47,047 bases of DNA. It comes from Desulforudis sp. Its GTDB lineage: Bacteria; Bacillota; Desulfotomaculia; Desulfotomaculales; Desulforudaceae. The stretch covers positions 1-47,047 of the forward strand of contig JAHRFU010000018.1 of assembly GCA_019084485.1 (NCBI GenBank), in the 5' to 3' direction. This document shows, piece by piece, positions 1-7,041 of this stretch. Position 1 is the stretch's first letter. The number at the start of each line of letters is the position of its first letter. The notes below the pieces were generated by a model that did not search any database, had not been told where the DNA came from, and saw only the letters and a list, made by a program, of their open reading frames with translations. Position numbers and translations under genes: made by a program.

Positions 1-138
1 TACGGCCCGACATTGGCTATATTATGTAAATGGTGATGTGAAGAGCCGTATGCCTTAGTTGGGCTAGTACGGTTCTGTGAGGGGGGCTGGGACAATTCGT
101 ACACGCAGAGGTTCAAAGAGTCCCGCTTCTACTCGACA
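1..138 (+). mobile_element. 3' end of a group II intron (domains V and VI)
   Basis: Positions 43-75 form a domain V hairpin: it opens GAGCCGTA, has the catalytic AGC triad at 44-46, and closes GTACGGTTC. Positions 76-138 fit domain VI, with a long arm (GGGAC near 92 pairing with GTCCC near 120) and the usual CTTCTACTCGAC end. The window begins inside the intron, so the 5' domains and any intron-encoded reverse transcriptase lie outside. The exact 3' splice site, near 136-138, is inferred from the family pattern. Confidence 0.75.
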
Positions 139-226
139 CTATTTCACGACGTAATCTACCCCACCACCTGTCGTTTTGTATCATAGAAGGCTTAGAACGG
201 GGATGTGTCTTACATACGAGAAAAAG

Positions 227-355
227 TAGCCTGTCCCCGATTCCCGCCCTGAGCAGATTCCGCTGTCACGTACGTGTTTGTGTAGGCAATCCCTCAGGAA
301 AGCGCACAGCACCAGACAAAAGTTTTCATCATTCGTGGTGCCGGTCGTTGGACGG
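227..355 (+). repeat. Dispersed repeat, copy A
   Basis: About 130 bp recur at 35153-35288 in the same orientation, roughly 80% alike by eye. The shared blocks are CCTGTCCCCGATTCC, GTCACGTACGTGTT, then GGCAATCCCTCAGGAAAGCG followed by CACAGCACC, TTCATCATT and GTGCCGGTCGTTG. No protein is recognisable in any frame. Just downstream (359-377) a GGGG-cgactgt-CCCCTTTT hairpin resembles REP-like motifs elsewhere in the window. It may be a non-autonomous element or the edge of a larger one. Confidence 0.7.
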
Positions 356-388
356 AATGGGGCGACTGTCCCCTTTTCTGATCCAGTA

Positions 389-880
389 TTAAAGGATAAC
401 GGTGAAGAACCAGATGATCATTACGGTGGCGATGCCGAACTTCAGGACGGTGCCGCCGAGGAAACCGATCAGGGTGCCGATCCCGACCTGCACGGCGCGG
501 GAGGGTGAGCCTCCAGCCAGGAGTTCTCCGGCCAGGGCCCCGGCAAACGGCCCGACGATGACGCCAAAGGGGCCGAGCAGCAGAACACCGAAGAGGATCC
601 CGATCACGCTACCCCAGAGGGCAGCTTTGGAACCACCGAACCGCTTGACACCCCAGACATTAGCCGCATAATCAACGACGAAGGCGAGCGCCACGCCGAC
701 CGCCTGCCCCAGGAAAAAGGCGAGGGTGAGGGTCTCGAACCCGGTGAGGAAGCCGTACACCAGCATTCCCAGCCAGATCAGGGCGATACCCGGGATGATC
801 GGGAACACGATTCCGATAGCCCCCACCGCGAAGAACAGAACGGCAATACCTACGGCCAGCGTAGACAAACAGACAACCAC
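389..880 (-). CDS. DUF456 family membrane protein
   Basis: A small, very hydrophobic protein with four or so membrane segments and glycine-rich turns such as VFPIIPG near the N-terminus and LLGPFGVIVGPF in the middle. These are typical of DUF456 proteins, whose function is unknown. The open frame continues upstream to 943, but that part is transcribed from the end of an IS element ending at 916, so the first 15 codons of the long frame are IS-derived. I chose GTG at 880, just before the first membrane segment, although its ribosome site (CGGAAG) is weak. The insertion probably separated the gene from its native promoter, so expression is doubtful. Confidence 0.7.
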   Translation of the reverse strand: MVVCLSTLAVGIAVLFFAVGAIGIVFPIIPGIALIWLGMLVYGFLTGFETLTLAFFLGQAVGVALAFVVDYAANVWGVKRFGGSKAALWGSVIGILFGVLLLGPFGVIVGPFAGALAGELLAGGSPSRAVQVGIGTLIGFLGGTVLKFGIATVMIIWFFTVIL

Positions 881-915
881 CTTCCGATTCGGAAAGAGTA
901 CCTCACTTATTTTAC

Positions 916-1928
916 CCTGAATCCGTGACGATAGATAGCACAAAGCGCCTAAATGGATAATATTGTCGCTAATAACACTTTGTTCCTTCGAGACGCTATT
1001 GTAATCAAATTTTTGATGACCGTTCGGATTCGCCGGCGCTGTGCCTTGTTTCTCAAGGGCACTACCTTGTGACCAAGTTGTACGGTCATTTGACGCATGA
1101 TGCGCAGAATATTGTAAGCCAGAACCCCCAGAAGGAGAATCAGGGCGTTGGTTTCAAACTTTCCGGTGGGTAACCGTTCCAGATCCAGATCTGTTTTGAT
1201 TTCACTGTGAAACTGTTCGCTTGTTCCGTGATCGTGATACAATTCAACGATGGTGTGTGCCGGATCCGGCAGCGAAGTCCAATAGGTATCTACTTCAATC
1301 TCCGGAGTAAGTAAGATTTGACCGTTGGCCAGGATGTTTCTTTCTACAACCCTGTACACCAAATGCCGTTCTTTATCGAATCCTTTGGGCCTACGCATGA
1401 CACTGCCCATGTAAACTATCTTGCCTTCACGTTTTATGCATCCCGGCCCATACTCTTTTGCCGTAGCCAGCCAGGTTTCCAGAGATTCTATTCGCAGATT
1501 ACGCTTGACAAGGTAGTCGGTTTGATTTGCTTCACAGATACGAATGTTGTCGGCGCTGTCATTTCCGGAGTCCAAGCGTACCAAAAGAGGCAGTTTGGTG
1601 ATCCGGCGGGTGTATTGGAACGTTTCTTGCAAAAACTCGGGGGTTCCTTTTTGGCAATGGTCTTTTCCGCAACGTAATTGTGCATTGACACAGTAACCTT
1701 CCTGGCCCAAATAGGTTCAAATCGGTCTTGCTCAACAATGCACCCACTAGCGCCAACCCAGAATGTGGCGTCAGGAATTCGTTGGACTGCTCAATGATAA
1801 ATTTCACGTTCATGCGTTCACCCCGCAGGTGAGATTATGAAGACCTGATTATCCTTCATTATCTCTATTATACAGGGAATTACGCTTAATTTCTAGTGCT
1901 TTGTCATTATTTGGGTCACGGATTCAGG
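916..1928 (-). mobile_element. IS1380-type element with internal deletion
   Basis: Imperfect terminal inverted repeats bound the element. The left end begins CCTGAATCCGTGAC at 916 and the right end finishes GTCACGGATTCAGG at 1928; similarity continues inward through a GCTTTGT block. The 5-bp direct repeat TTTAC flanks it at 911-915 and 1929-1933, which marks a real transposition event. The element is 1013 bp, whereas full IS1380 members are about 1.7 kb (family knowledge). The missing part is inside the transposase gene. It cannot supply its own transposase but could be mobilised in trans. Confidence 0.8.
949..1813 (-). pseudogene. IS1380 family transposase, internally deleted
   Basis: The N-terminal 34 residues (from ATG 1813: NVKFIIEQSNEF, LALVGALLSKTDLN) match the start of IS1380 transposases. 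The frame then jumps near 1710-1722 to a segment beginning LGQEGYCVNAQLR. This continues through the DDE domain, including LVRLDSGNDSADN, a YHDHGTSEQFHSEIKTDL block and LLLGVLAYNILR, to the stop at 949. About 100-150 central residues are absent and the junction shifts the frame, so no functional enzyme can be made. The C-terminal part alone is open for 253 codons. Confidence 0.85.
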
Positions 1929-2066
1929 TTTACCATAAGGATTTGTCTTCCGACCAACCAAAAGGTGTGTCCCATGGATAATCGCGAAGCTATACTTGCC
2001 GTATTTGCGACTGATGAAGGCCTTGGGCGGCAAGGAACAAAGAGGTGAAGGACGGTACGCGTCGGA

Positions 2067-2336
2067 TTGTTAACCATAGACCTCCATTTCAGCGAAGCCC
2101 GGAGTTTGAAGGATCGGAGACGCATCCTGAAAAGCCTGCTGGCCCGGCTCGGGAACCGTTATAACGTTTCTGTGGCCGAATCAGGGGAAAGTGAGATGTG
2201 GCAACGGGCCGAAATTGGGGTGGCGGTGATCAGCAACAGTACGCCGCACGTGCACGAGATGCTGTCGGAAGTGATGCGTTTCGTAGAGTCCCAGCCAGCG
2301 GTAACTGTAATCAGTTCACATATGGAAGTAATGTGA
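2067..2336 (+). CDS. DUF503 family protein
   Basis: An 89-residue protein of the DUF503 family, a ferredoxin-like fold of unknown function often found near rbfA in Firmicutes. Family hallmarks are SLKDRRRILKSLLARL, NRYNVSVAE, MWQRAEIGVAVISN and the C-terminal SSHMEVM. The start is unclear. Homologues begin a few residues further upstream (VGLLTIDLHF here), but no ATG or GTG lies in frame before the stop at 2046-2048. TTG at 2067 is the nearest candidate, with GAGGTGAAGG at 2042-2051 rather far away. A weak hairpin with five Ts (2404-2430) could terminate the transcript. It sits between the IS element and the scar of transport and ligase genes. Confidence 0.8.
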   Translation: MLTIDLHFSEARSLKDRRRILKSLLARLGNRYNVSVAESGESEMWQRAEIGVAVISNSTPHVHEMLSEVMRFVESQPAVTVISSHMEVM

Positions 2337-2455
2337 AAAAATAGATTGCCAGAAAACAGAGGATTTTGGCGCTTCTCTGTGGAAGAGGGAATTTTTATGC
2401 CTTAGCCGGCACTACCGGTTCGGGCTTTTTATAAAGGAAGGGATGTATTAATCAG

Positions 2456-2905
2456 TTGACTCCCCAACTGACTATCAAAGGTCTGACCTTACATTTCGGG
2501 GGCGTTACTGCCCTTACCGGAATCTACCTCGAGATCACGCGGGGTGAGATCCTGGCCGTGATCGGCCCGAACGGGGCCGGCAAGACCAGTCTCTTAAACT
2601 GCATCAGCGGCCTGTACCGGCCGAGTGATGGCAAGATCGCCTTCGAAGAACGGGAAATCACCGGTATGGCACCGTACCAGCGGGCACGCTTGGGGATCGG
2701 ACGTACCTTCCAGAATATTGAGCTGTTCAAACATATGACCGTGCTCGAGAACCTGATGCTGGGCCGGCATATTCACCTTAAGTCCGGCCTGATCTGCAGC
2801 GGACTGTACTGGGGCCGGGCGCAGCGCGAGGAAGTGAAACACCGTCGCCGCGTAGAGGAGATCATCGACTTCCTCGAGATCCAGAGTATCCGCAAGCAGC
2901 CGTGG
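2456..2905 (+). pseudogene. livG: livG remnant: branched-chain amino acid ABC transporter ATPase, 5' part
   Basis: About 150 residues match LivG-type ATPases: Walker A GPNGAGKTSLLN, the Q-loop block GIGRTFQNIELF, and MTVLENLMLGRH. The protein breaks off after FLEIQSIRKQP, just before the expected ABC signature and Walker B. The sequence then continues directly into an unrelated acyl-CoA ligase fragment. Without signature and Walker B motifs it cannot hydrolyse ATP. The start is TTG 2456 behind GGAAGGGATG. The likely ancestral cluster (liv transporter genes with acyl-CoA ligases) is known in related Clostridia; here it is reduced to a scar. Confidence 0.85.
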
Positions 2906-3010
2906 TTGAAGACCAGGAGCAGGTCGACAAGATGCTCGAGATCAAGGATGAGATGCCGAAGGTAGAGAAGGTCGTCTTCTACGACGACAAGGGGATGAAG
3001 AACTACCGCG
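2902..3010 (+). pseudogene. Fragment of an AMP-forming acyl-CoA synthetase
   Basis: Thirty-six codons reading VVEDQEQVDKMLEIKDEMP and then VEKVVFYDDKGMKNYRD. These match an internal stretch of long-chain acyl-CoA synthetases that sit inside liv clusters in Clostridia. Both ends are deletion junctions: the upstream side joins livG near 2902-2905 and the downstream side joins a phenylacetate-CoA ligase frame near 3008-3013. It is non-functional. Confidence 0.65.
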
Positions 3011-3797
3011 ATCTACGACCCGCAGGGGAAAAACCCCGACTATTGGCGCTGGGGAGCGGCCATGGAATCGGCCGGTTTTGTCCCCGGTGATGTTGTTCAA
3101 AACACGTTTTCGTACCATCTTACTCCGGCCGGAATGATGTTTGACAGTGCCCTGCGCGCCTTGGGTTGTACGGTGGTGCCCGCCGGTGTGGGGAATACCG
3201 AGATTCAGGTCAACGTTATGCGCGACCTACCAGGGATACGGTACGGCGGACCTCGGGTGCGTTGCCTATGAATGTACCGAGCGGCGCGGCTTTCACCTGG
3301 CACTGAGTGTAATTGTGGAGATCCTGGATCCGGAAACCGGGGATAACCTCCCTGACGGTGAGCCCGGCGAGGTGGTGGTCACGGTAATGGAACCGCTGTA
3401 CCCGTTGATTCGTTTCGGAACCGGCGATCTGGGGATGATGCTTACCGATCCTTGCTCCTGCGGACGTCCAGCCAGGCGTTTGGCCGGTATTTTCGGACGG
3501 ACGGCGGACGGGGTCAAGGTGCGTGGGCTGTTCCTGTACCCGCATCAGATCGAAGCTCTTGAGGATCGCATTCCGGAGATCCGGTTCTGTCAGGCGGTGG
3601 TGACCACATCCGATTTTCGTGACGTCCTGACCCTGAAGGTGGACAGTGTAGACGGGATCGACCCAGATGCGCTGAAGGGAAAAGTGGCCCGCGAGGCCAA
3701 GGCCTGTCTGCGGCTGACTTCGGCCGTGGAGATAGTAACGGCAGACTCCTTTGGGGATAATAAGCGGAAGGTCGTCGACCTGCGCAATTGGGAATAG
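3011..3797 (+). pseudogene. Phenylacetate-CoA ligase family protein, two pieces with internal deletion
   Basis: From 3011 one frame reads IYDPQGKNPDYWRWGAAMES, then SAGFVPGDVVQNTFSYHLTP and VVPAGVGNTEIQV. This is the N-terminal third of a PaaK-type ligase. Near 3228 the frame shifts by one and continues at GYGTADLGCVAYEC, the segment just after the adenylate-binding region, to the normal C-terminus at 3797 (RFGTGDLGM, CGRPARRLAGIFGRTADGVK). Around 100-200 central residues, including the ATP-binding loop, are missing. The C-terminal domain alone stays open from 3141. It once activated an aromatic or branched acid with CoA and is now inactive. Confidence 0.85.
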
Positions 3798-3809
3798 GAG
3801 TGACCGTCA

Positions 3810-4343
3810 GTGGGTAGAAGAGTCCTTCTGGTAATTGATATGCTGCACGATTTCGTTTCGCCGCAAGGGGCACTCTTTTGTGGCGAGGCGGCACAGAGGA
3901 TTATCCCTTTTGTCCGGGACAAGGTACGTGAGTTTGAGCATGCTGATGAGCCGATTATCTATATCAATGATGCTCACGCCGAGGATGACCTGGAGTTCGC
4001 ACGCTTTCCCCGGCATTGTGTGGCCGGGTCAGAGGGGGCCGGCCTGATTCCGGACGTGCAGCCCGGTAACAGCCGGCGTGACCGGGTCTATACCATCGAA
4101 AAGAGACGCTACAGCGGGTTCTTTGAAACTAATCTGGGCGAGATTCTGGAGACCCTTGCCCCCGACGAAATTCACGTGGTCGGGGTGTGCACAAATATCT
4201 GTGTCCTCTACACAGTGGAGGAACTGCGGAATCGCGATCTGGCCACGGTCGTGTACCGTCAGGGCATGGCGAGCTTTGATGAGGAAGCGCATACCTGGGC
4301 CCTGCAGCAAATGACGGACGTACTCGGTGCCCGTATTGAATAG
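3810..4343 (+). CDS. Isochorismatase-family cysteine hydrolase (nicotinamidase-like)
   Basis: A 177-residue member of the isochorismatase/nicotinamidase superfamily. The catalytic triad is visible as D10 (LLVIDMLHDF), K98 (IEKRRYSGF) and C131 (GVCTNICV). D54, H56 and H69 fall where nicotinamidases bind metal. The family hydrolyses amides such as nicotinamide, N-carbamoyl compounds or isochorismate; the substrate cannot be read from sequence. The GTG start at 3810 follows GGAGTGACC. It lies 12 bases after the ligase scar and may once have belonged to that operon. A hairpin terminator follows. Confidence 0.85.
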   Translation: MGRRVLLVIDMLHDFVSPQGALFCGEAAQRIIPFVRDKVREFEHADEPIIYINDAHAEDDLEFARFPRHCVAGSEGAGLIPDVQPGNSRRDRVYTIEKRRYSGFFETNLGEILETLAPDEIHVVGVCTNICVLYTVEELRNRDLATVVYRQGMASFDEEAHTWALQQMTDVLGARIE

Positions 4344-4377
4344 GAAATAATTTTCTAGACGCAAGTACCATCGTTTT

Positions 4378-4407
4378 AGCCGACCGCAGTCGGCTATCGC
4401 CTTTTTT
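4378..4407 (+). terminator. Rho-independent terminator after the cysteine hydrolase
   Basis: A perfect 7-bp stem AGCCGAC-cgca-GTCGGCT is followed, after ATCGCC, by six Ts. The gap between stem and T-run makes it weaker than ideal. Confidence 0.55.
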
Positions 4408-4576
4408 CAGGACTTAGACCGGGTCAGAAGCCCTTCTTTCCGGTGCGAATACCACAGGGGTAGAGACAAAGGATATCGGTAAGCTAGGGTAAGCTACTTT
4501 GATGGGAAGGAACAATATGCTGTTGGACAAGTTTTACCTCCGGAGCGTAAAATAGGTTTCGGAGGAGGGGAGTTCC

Positions 4577-5371
4577 TTGGTTGACGGTAACGGTGTGGTA
4601 CTGCGGAAATACCGTGAGGGAAACATCACGGCGGCGTTTGGAACCGACCTCTTTATCCACGGAATCACCTTTGTCCCCAATATGCTTCTGGAGTTTTATC
4701 CCCGGATGGGGCTTGACGAGTCTGAGGTCATGCTCCTGATTCATCTGCTCCGGATGCGGGCGCAGGACAAGAACCTGTATCCCTCCCGGGAGGAACTCGG
4801 AGAATGCCTTTCCGGAGGCGTGGAGCAGGTAGACCGAGATCTCGCCCGTCTTCGTGAGAAGAAAATTCTCGCGGTTACTGACTACTATCTTGAAGACAAA
4901 AAAACCGTCACCGAGGGTTATGACTTTGAGGTTCTCTTCGAGCGACTGTCGGAGCTTTGGGCCTGCAGTAAGGTTTCAGAGATCGAACGCGCAAAGGACG
5001 CACTGGAAAAAGAGGACGGCGAGCTGGAGAATCCCGAATTAGGGAAGCTGTACGAGGCGTTTGCAGGGGAGTTTGGGCGCCCGCTTTCGCCGATCGAGGT
5101 TGATCAGATCGACCAGTGGCACAGTAAAGTCGGCCCGATCCTGGCCCGCGAGGCGTTGCGCCGGTCGGTGCTCCTCGGTAAGTACAACTTTAGGTACATC
5201 GATAGCATTATACTGGAGTGGCAGAAGAACCGGTTGCTGACACTGGAGGAGATCACTGCTTACGAAAAAGACTTCCAACAGCGCCGGAACAATAAGAAGG
5301 CCCCCCGCAAGACAACCGTGAATAACCGTGATAAAGAGATAGCGCTGATTAAGACACTGTACATGAGCTAA
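4577..5371 (+). CDS. DnaD domain protein (primosome component)
   Basis: A 264-residue protein with DnaD architecture. The N-terminal part (about 30-110) is a winged-helix module (DESEVMLLIHLLRMR, YPSREELGECL). The C-terminal DnaB_2/DnaD part (about 155-225) carries FGRPLSPIEVDQI and the YIDSIILEWQKN motif typical of the family. DnaD proteins help remodel DNA and load the replicative helicase. The basic tail (KKAPRKTT) could bind DNA. The TTG start at 4577 sits behind an excellent GGAGGAGGGGAG site. It is 15 bases upstream of a DnaI/DnaC-like loader, which supports a joint role in helicase loading. Confidence 0.88.
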   Translation: MVDGNGVVLRKYREGNITAAFGTDLFIHGITFVPNMLLEFYPRMGLDESEVMLLIHLLRMRAQDKNLYPSREELGECLSGGVEQVDRDLARLREKKILAVTDYYLEDKKTVTEGYDFEVLFERLSELWACSKVSEIERAKDALEKEDGELENPELGKLYEAFAGEFGRPLSPIEVDQIDQWHSKVGPILAREALRRSVLLGKYNFRYIDSIILEWQKNRLLTLEEITAYEKDFQQRRNNKKAPRKTTVNNRDKEIALIKTLYMS

Positions 5372-5386
5372 GGAGAGCACGGAAAC

Positions 5387-6130
5387 GTGGTTGATTGTCC
5401 ATTCTGTAATAACAGCGGGTTGATTCTGGAGAACGACCTAGCCAGGCCGTGTGAGTGCATCCAGCAGCGCAAACTGGTGAAGCGACTGACCCTTTCCCAT
5501 CTGACCCCCATGCTGCAAACCCTTACCTTTAACCGCTTTTCATTTAATTACTACTCTTCCCAGGCGACACCGAACCGTAAGTATTCATACCTGGAGGCGG
5601 CCAAACGTGCCCACCGGGCGGCGCTGGAGTTCTGTGAGCGCTACGGGAAGGACGGCTATGCCGAAGGGATGCTGATTCAGGGTGGCGTCGGCAGCGGGAA
5701 GACCTTCCTGGCCTGCTCCGTTGCCAACCGCCTGCTAGAGGACGGTCACCAGGTGCTGTTTCTGATCGTGCCGGACTTTCTGGATCAAATCCGGTCTTCA
5801 TACGATGTGAACGGCAGTGGAACCAGTGAAAGTGATCTGATGGAAAGTGCCCGTGACGTTCCCCTGCTAATCCTGGATGACCTTGGTGCCCACCAGTACA
5901 CCGACTGGTCGCGGCAGAAAATCTACTCCCTGATCAACTATAGGGTCAATCACCAACTGCCGGTGATTGTGACCACCAACATCACCGACCTTACCGCCCT
6001 CTACGACCACCTCGGCGAACGCACCGTCTCCCGCCTGATGCAGGTGTGTCAGCTATGGCATCTCGGGGTCGAGATGGACATCCGCCTCATCAAGCGCAAA
6101 GAATCCGAGCGCACCAGACGAACTTCCTAA
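5387..6130 (+). CDS. DnaI/DnaC-like AAA+ helicase loader
   Basis: A 247-residue AAA+ ATPase. The N-terminus has a small zinc-finger pattern (C4, C7, C22, C24). Walker A GGVGSGKT is at 99-106, Walker B LLILDDLG has D164-D165, the sensor TTN is at 196-198, and an arginine finger is likely in ERTVSRLM. This is the layout of primosomal DnaI/DnaC proteins that load DnaB-type helicase. IstB-type transposition helpers are close relatives, but there is no transposase beside it and dnaD precedes it, so the replication role is preferred. GTG 5387 follows AAGGAGAGCACG. Confidence 0.85.
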   Translation: MVDCPFCNNSGLILENDLARPCECIQQRKLVKRLTLSHLTPMLQTLTFNRFSFNYYSSQATPNRKYSYLEAAKRAHRAALEFCERYGKDGYAEGMLIQGGVGSGKTFLACSVANRLLEDGHQVLFLIVPDFLDQIRSSYDVNGSGTSESDLMESARDVPLLILDDLGAHQYTDWSRQKIYSLINYRVNHQLPVIVTTNITDLTALYDHLGERTVSRLMQVCQLWHLGVEMDIRLIKRKESERTRRTS

Positions 6131-6188
6131 TTTTTTGCCCTTATTAACCATGGGCGGGCCTTTTTGGGCTTTATTAAAATATTTTTTT

Positions 6189-6215
6189 GAATAATTATCG
6201 GTTTCTTCATACAAA
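6189..6215 (+). promoter_or_regulatory. Putative sporulation promoter (sigma-E/sigma-G type)
   Basis: GAATAAT at 6189-6195 and CATACAAAA at 6208-6216 resemble the -35 and -10 elements of the forespore and mother-cell sigma factors. The 14-base gap from the ATA core to CATA fits sigma-E better than sigma-G. It lies 31 bases before the start of a spore-cortex-type hydrolase. Confidence 0.45.
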
Positions 6216-6246
6216 ATAGACTCTGTGCTAATTAAGGAGGAGACCA

Positions 6247-6879
6247 ATGAATGCCATGGCGACAAGAATTAAGGTGATTTTGCTTTCTACCCTGGTCTGT
6301 ATGTGGCTGAGCATGGGGACGGCTTTCGGAAGTCAGCCGGTTTACTACACGGTCAGTGAAGGAGATACCCTCTACGGCCTTGCCGAACAATACGGTGTTT
6401 CGATAGGTGCGGTTACGGTGGCCAATTCACTCCGGAGTTCGCTCATTTTCCCGGGGCAGACGCTTATTGTACCGGACCAGCTAAGCCTTCGGCGTGGGAA
6501 TGTCACTCCGGACGACCTTGAACTGTTGGCCCGGGTCATCCACGCCGAGGCTCGCGGAGAATGCATTGTCGGACAGGTGGCGGTGGGTGCAGTGATTCTA
6601 AACCGGCTGGCCAGCCCGGATTTCCCGTCCCGGCTTGAGGAGATCATTTACCAGAGAACCCAAAACAACGTGTATCAGTTTTCGCCGGTCGGGGACGGCA
6701 CGATCAATCTGGTACCGGATGACAGAGCCTTTGAGGCGGCACGGATGGCCCTGATGGGTCAAGATCCGACCAACGGAGCCCTGTTTTTCTACAATCCGGT
6801 CAAAGCTCAGGATACGTGGATCCGAACGCTTCCGGTCGTGACGGAGATCGGCAACCATGTCTTTGCCACCAAAATATAG
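6247..6879 (+). CDS. LysM / SleB-like cell wall hydrolase
   Basis: A 210-residue exported protein. It has a signal peptide (about 1-29), a LysM peptidoglycan-binding domain (about 33-76: YYTVSEGDTLYGLAEQYG, LIFPGQTLIVP), then a Hydrolase_2 domain from about 88. This is the spore cortex-lytic SleB/CwlJ fold with the likely catalytic glutamate E101 in ARVIHAEARGE. Such enzymes cleave cortex or cell-wall glycan during germination. SleB itself usually carries a different N-terminal binding domain, so this is a SleB-like relative. The ATG at 6247 follows AAGGAGGAGACCA, an ideal ribosome site. It is a single-gene unit with its own terminator. Confidence 0.87.
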   Translation: MNAMATRIKVILLSTLVCMWLSMGTAFGSQPVYYTVSEGDTLYGLAEQYGVSIGAVTVANSLRSSLIFPGQTLIVPDQLSLRRGNVTPDDLELLARVIHAEARGECIVGQVAVGAVILNRLASPDFPSRLEEIIYQRTQNNVYQFSPVGDGTINLVPDDRAFEAARMALMGQDPTNGALFFYNPVKAQDTWIRTLPVVTEIGNHVFATKI

Positions 6880-6913
6880 GGAATAGTAGTTGGAACATTG
6901 AATTAATTTAAAT

Positions 6914-6935
6914 AGCGCCTTATTGGCGCTTTTTT
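6914..6935 (+). terminator. Rho-independent terminator after the SleB-like gene
   Basis: A perfect 6-bp stem AGCGCC-ttatt-GGCGCT runs straight into six Ts. Confidence 0.8.
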
Positions 6936-7041
6936 CCTGACTTTTGACAGGAGATTATGATTGTTTAGCGAATAGCTGATAAAAAGCGGCGGCACAGCAC
7001 AGGATATCTTGTAGCCATAACAGGTAAGAGGGTGACGGGTA

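Noticed and set aside
1974-2048. 24-codon frame upstream of the DUF503 gene
   Set aside because: No ribosome site and no recognisable features; it overlaps the DUF503 leader.
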